Assembly (NCBI GenBank): GCA_043228905.1
Contig: JBHGNT010000014.1
Location: forward strand, 13,578,001-13,642,000
Source of the DNA: Azolla caroliniana
Taxonomy: Eukaryota; Polypodiophyta
Length of the DNA: 64,000 bases
Direction of reading: 5' to 3'
Of the stretch, positions 61,201-64,000 are shown one piece after another. The position numbers and the translations under genes were made by a program. Every line of letters begins with the position of its first letter. Position 1 is the stretch's first letter. The notes beneath the pieces were generated by a model. It searched no databases and was not told the origin of the DNA. It saw only the letters and a program-made list of their open reading frames with translations.

Positions 61201-63470
61201 AATCTATCATTTTCATTTACAAGAAAGGGAAACATACATACACAATCCATGTTTTCCAAAGAGAATAAGAAAATTAAAATACTTGGAATATATGGAAGAT
61301 TGCGAGGCTATAAAAGATTGAGTTTCCACTATGGATCTTCCAATCTATAAAAAAATAAAGAAGAAAGAGGAAGCCTCACATTAGCTTACACGCACATGCA
61401 AATGATAAATAATACATATCTTCACTATTTACTAGTTCATCTCTTTCTTAGCATGTTCGATGCAAAACGCAATTGAAACTCTTAAATTGAATGTCAAAAC
61501 CTCAAAATAATTTCACTATCAATGAGACATACATGCATTGTCTTCGTCTCATGCATGCATTGTCTTCGTCTCATGTTTGGGTCATAAAGTCAAAAGTTTG
61601 AGCAATACATTGTACACATCATACATGTGTATCCAAATATGCACAAAGTGGCCTCGTGGTGTTTACACTAATTATGCTACTCTATCTTGACTTGTCCTAA
61701 ACTTGTATGCTACTCTTGGATCTTCATACAAATCTATTTACATAGAGACAATATGAAATACATGAGCATATGTAACAATTCTTGCTACATCTATATTGAA
61801 AGCACCACTTCATCTTAAGGTTTATGGTAAGTTTGTTTAAAGTAATTGAAATTACCATGCAATGTATTGATTATGAACCGTCACTACAACATTGGTTAGG
61901 GACTCATTGGTTTAAAGCTTAGCAAATCAAGCGATATAAAACCGAGAGAACATGGGTTAGGAATCAGGATGACATGTTATCAAATCACTTGCTCCAACTC
62001 GTTCCTAATGACATCAACATACTCTCTTAGATACGTAGTTCCACATCTTACATGAAAAAAATGAGCAAGACCATTGACAAGTACACAATTGTTCGCATTC
62101 GGCTCAAACTAGGAGACAAATAGACGGGAGAAAACGACAACTAATAGCAAGTTATGAAATCTATGTGGGAGGGGAATACAAACAAATGAGCATTTCATTG
62201 ACATATGCTATGCATGCTATATTGGAGGCAATTACCATTATATATTTCGGGACAAATTCGGACCATTGTACCAAATCACGGAGTGCGAAGGCCCAAAAAG
62301 TTTATGATATTCTTTCTCATGGTTAAACACACTTGCCACGAATCATGGGCCCATGCACTTCTCTCCTCTTCTTTGCCTTTTTTTGAAAACAAAAAAACAG
62401 AGGAAAGCAGAGCCTTTGTTTCCCTCTCTCTTCTTGTTGACTCTGATTGTTTTCTGTGTATCCAACAGCAGCAAGCAAGCCATCTTAAAACTTTATAAGG
62501 TTTCACCATTAAATTAGGGTCTCAATCCCAATACAGGCCTAATTCTGAGAGAGTCTCAGTGTCCTTTTGAAAGGCTCAAACTTTCATACCCTGATTGACA
62601 GAAGAGGCACTCTGATGCTCTCAAAACATACAACAATCTCTTTTGATGCCCCTAAAAAATGATTTAGATATATCTCCAGCTTCTAGCTTCCATCATCGTT
62701 CTGAAATCCTAACAGCCATATCCATTGGAGCAGCTAGCTGCAAAGATGTATGAGGTAAAGCACTTATAGATCCAGCTATGGAGATGAGTTAATCACTTGA
62801 AACTTTCTTTCAAGGTCTTTCTTGTTCCTTTGCAAGAATTGTTAGCGAGAAAGAATTATGAGGTTTCAAAGAGAATGTGGTCATGTGGATGATGGCAATA
62901 CCATGATGGTTCATGAAAATGATAATGATGGATGTACCATGGTTCAGGATGATGATGATGTGCATATCATATCTCATGATGGTGGTGATGATGATGATGA
63001 TGGCAATGGGCACACCATCATTCATGATAGGCATGCCACTTCTCAACAGACCATGTTTCATCATGAGTATGTGCATACCATGATTCATGATGATGATGGG
63101 CATGCCATGTTTCATGATGAAGAAGAAGAAGAAGAAGAAAATTCTAGTACTCTAATTTCTCTCGCCCATGTTCTGAAATAATTACCGTAGTTTACGGACA
63201 TCCACTGTACTTGCCTCTAGTACAAAAAACACTATTTCTCCAGCGGGAAAATGAACGTTGGAAGCAAAGGCAACAATAATTCAGGATTGCAATCATCAGG
63301 CATTTGAGCAAATATTCATGGATGTCATTAATTATTGTGATAAAGAAACAAAACCTTCACAAACATAGCTATTAAAAATGTGCATTTTATGTATAAAATG
63401 CATTTTAGAATACTTGAACTATTTAACATACATTCTGCATTTTACAACTGCCATTTCAAACTGGTCTTGT
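61201..63470. other. hAT right arm, non-coding
   Basis: About 2.3 kb between the transposase start and the right subterminal region. No conserved protein was recognised. The stretch 62340-62560 (CTCTCTTCTT-rich, then ...CAGCAGCAAGCAAGCC) resembles a plant 5' UTR, and a low-complexity GAT/CAT block follows. It may serve as the transposase leader and promoter or contain captured host DNA; neither is shown. Confidence 0.5.
62880..63145 (+). repeat. GATGAT/CATGAT low-complexity block
   Basis: Degenerate repetition of GATGATG, CATGCCATG and TTCATGAT, ending in a GAA run. A 107-codon open frame covers it on the plus strand (Asp/His/Met-rich) and a 101-codon frame on the minus strand (Ile/Met/His-rich). 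Open frames on both strands are what low-complexity sequence produces. Confidence 0.8.
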
Positions 63471-63609
63471 TCTTATGAACCTAATTGGAAATTTTTAGAA
63501 ACTATAGTTGTGCACTCACCTTGCAATAGAGAGCGACGAGCGGCGATTGAGCGAGCGGCGATCAACGAGGAAGGAGGAACGAGTAATGATGAAGTCCGAA
63601 GGATGGAGT

Positions 63610-63720
63610 TGTGAGAAAAAACAGAAATCGACAGAGTGAAATGGAAATTGACAGAGAGGGAGACAGAAATCGTCGTCAGAGAGGGAGAAAGAAATCGTCG
63701 ACAGAGAGGGAGACAGAAAT

Positions 63721-63751
<31 letters not shown>

Positions 63752-63752
63752 G
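63610..63752. repeat. GACAGAGAGGGAGA minisatellite and (GA)n run
   Basis: Units of GAAATCGTCGACAGAGAGGGAGA type, about 24-27 bp, occur four to five times, then a GA dinucleotide run. G-rich blocks (GGGGGAAAA) follow to 63800. In minus-strand sense this is a pyrimidine-rich leader candidate near the hAT right end. Confidence 0.85.
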
Positions 63753-63859
63753 AGGGGGGGAAAAAACACGCAAAGGGGGAAAAAGGGGGAAAAGGGGGGA
63801 AAGGCTCAAGAGTAAATGAATATGTTTTTTTTTAACCTTTTTATTTTTACAAACTATAT

Positions 63860-64000
63860 AAATAGCCGGTTCAAAAAATATGAACCGGCTAGATTCCGGT
63901 TGGTAGGAAAACCTAGCCGGAATCAATTCCGGCTGCCCCCCACCTTGGCCGGCAAAAGTCCCAACCCAACCGGAACGCTGACACTGTTCCTGGGACTTTG
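63860..64000. repeat. hAT right terminal region with CCGG-containing subterminal motifs
   Basis: At least seven CCGG-containing motifs (GCCGGTT, ACCGGCT, TTCCGGTTGG, GCCGGAAT, TTCCGGCT, GGCCGGC, AACCGGAAC) lie in ~110 bases. The window ends in GGGACTTTG, the inverse of the inner left terminus. Confidence 0.78.

Larger units (their letters stand above)
51219..64000 (-). mobile_element. hAT DNA transposon (carrying a nested LTR retrotransposon), right end beyond the window
   Basis: The left end is CAGTGTTGGGCAAAGTC (CAGTG fits the hAT terminal consensus), directly after gypsy sequence. The last bases of the window, read on the minus strand, are CAAAGTCCCAGG, matching the inner part of the left terminus. 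About 10 bases of the right terminus therefore lie beyond base 64000. The candidate 8-bp target is GTCCTACC (51211-51218). Transposase is on the minus strand. Without the 7.35-kb insert the hAT is about 5.45 kb. Coding capacity appears to have been intact until the retrotransposon landed in it. Confidence 0.87.

Noticed and set aside
63850-63862. TATAAATA near the hAT right end as an outward promoter
   Set aside because: A lone TATA-like string in AT-rich DNA. It points away from the transposase, and no transcript or gene follows within the window.

Overview
This is nuclear DNA of a land plant, most likely a flowering plant. It has AT-rich intergenic DNA, intron-split genes with GT..AG boundaries, plant-specific families (IQD, plant ERdj3A, plant m-AAA FtsH), many microsatellites and nested plant retroelements. 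I cannot name the species. Nothing bacterial, no CRISPR array and no rRNA or tRNA gene was seen.

Region 1-36.2 kb is gene-bearing and holds six host genes, which I modelled exon by exon. They are a KEOPS Cgi121/TPRKB-like subunit (876-2174, +, 5' end not found), an ER J-domain/thioredoxin-like protein of the ERdj3A/TMS1 type (4661-10298, +, 7 exons, 647 aa), a mitochondrial m-AAA protease of the FTSH3/10 type (12821-17536, +, 8 exons, 829 aa), an unnamed plant membrane protein (24176-26010, -, 2 exons, 227 aa), a cytosolic GH85 endo-beta-N-acetylglucosaminidase (27062-33046, +, 11 exons, 651 aa) and an IQ67-domain (IQD) calmodulin-binding protein (33861-36148, -, 4 exons, 419 aa). For the five complete genes the exon lengths sum to multiples of three with matching phases. 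The genes look like independent housekeeping or signalling loci, not a pathway cluster. Between FTSH and the membrane-protein gene lie a decayed Ty3/gypsy fragment and a LINE 3' fragment.

Region 36-48 kb is mostly repeats: a LINE 3' fragment, a ~200-bp tandem repeat, two tRNA-headed SINE-like sequences, an LINE-like C-terminal fragment, and a long minus-strand L1-type LINE (42.9-48.2 kb). That LINE has an intact 1218-codon ORF2 and an ORF1 with two in-frame TGA codons. ORF1 and ORF2 overlap by ATGA.

Region 48.7-64 kb is a three-layer nest. A degenerate Ty3/gypsy element (gag, DTGA protease, RT) is cut at 51218 by a ~12.8-kb hAT element whose terminus starts CAGTGTTGGGC and whose right end runs out of the window about 10 bases early. 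The hAT transposase (minus strand) is itself split by a young, apparently intact Ty3/gypsy element (52597-59942). Its LTRs differ by one base plus one 23-bp minisatellite unit, and it is flanked by a 4-bp GCGA duplication. Subtracting the element and one duplication copy leaves an uninterrupted transposase frame. The young element has an atypical DHGS protease motif, gag and pol in different frames with a candidate -1 shift site at the gag stop, a pol stop codon supplied by the 3' LTR, and an antisense Pol III-like box A/box B/T-run unit inside the LTR. These last items are the least ordinary things in the window.
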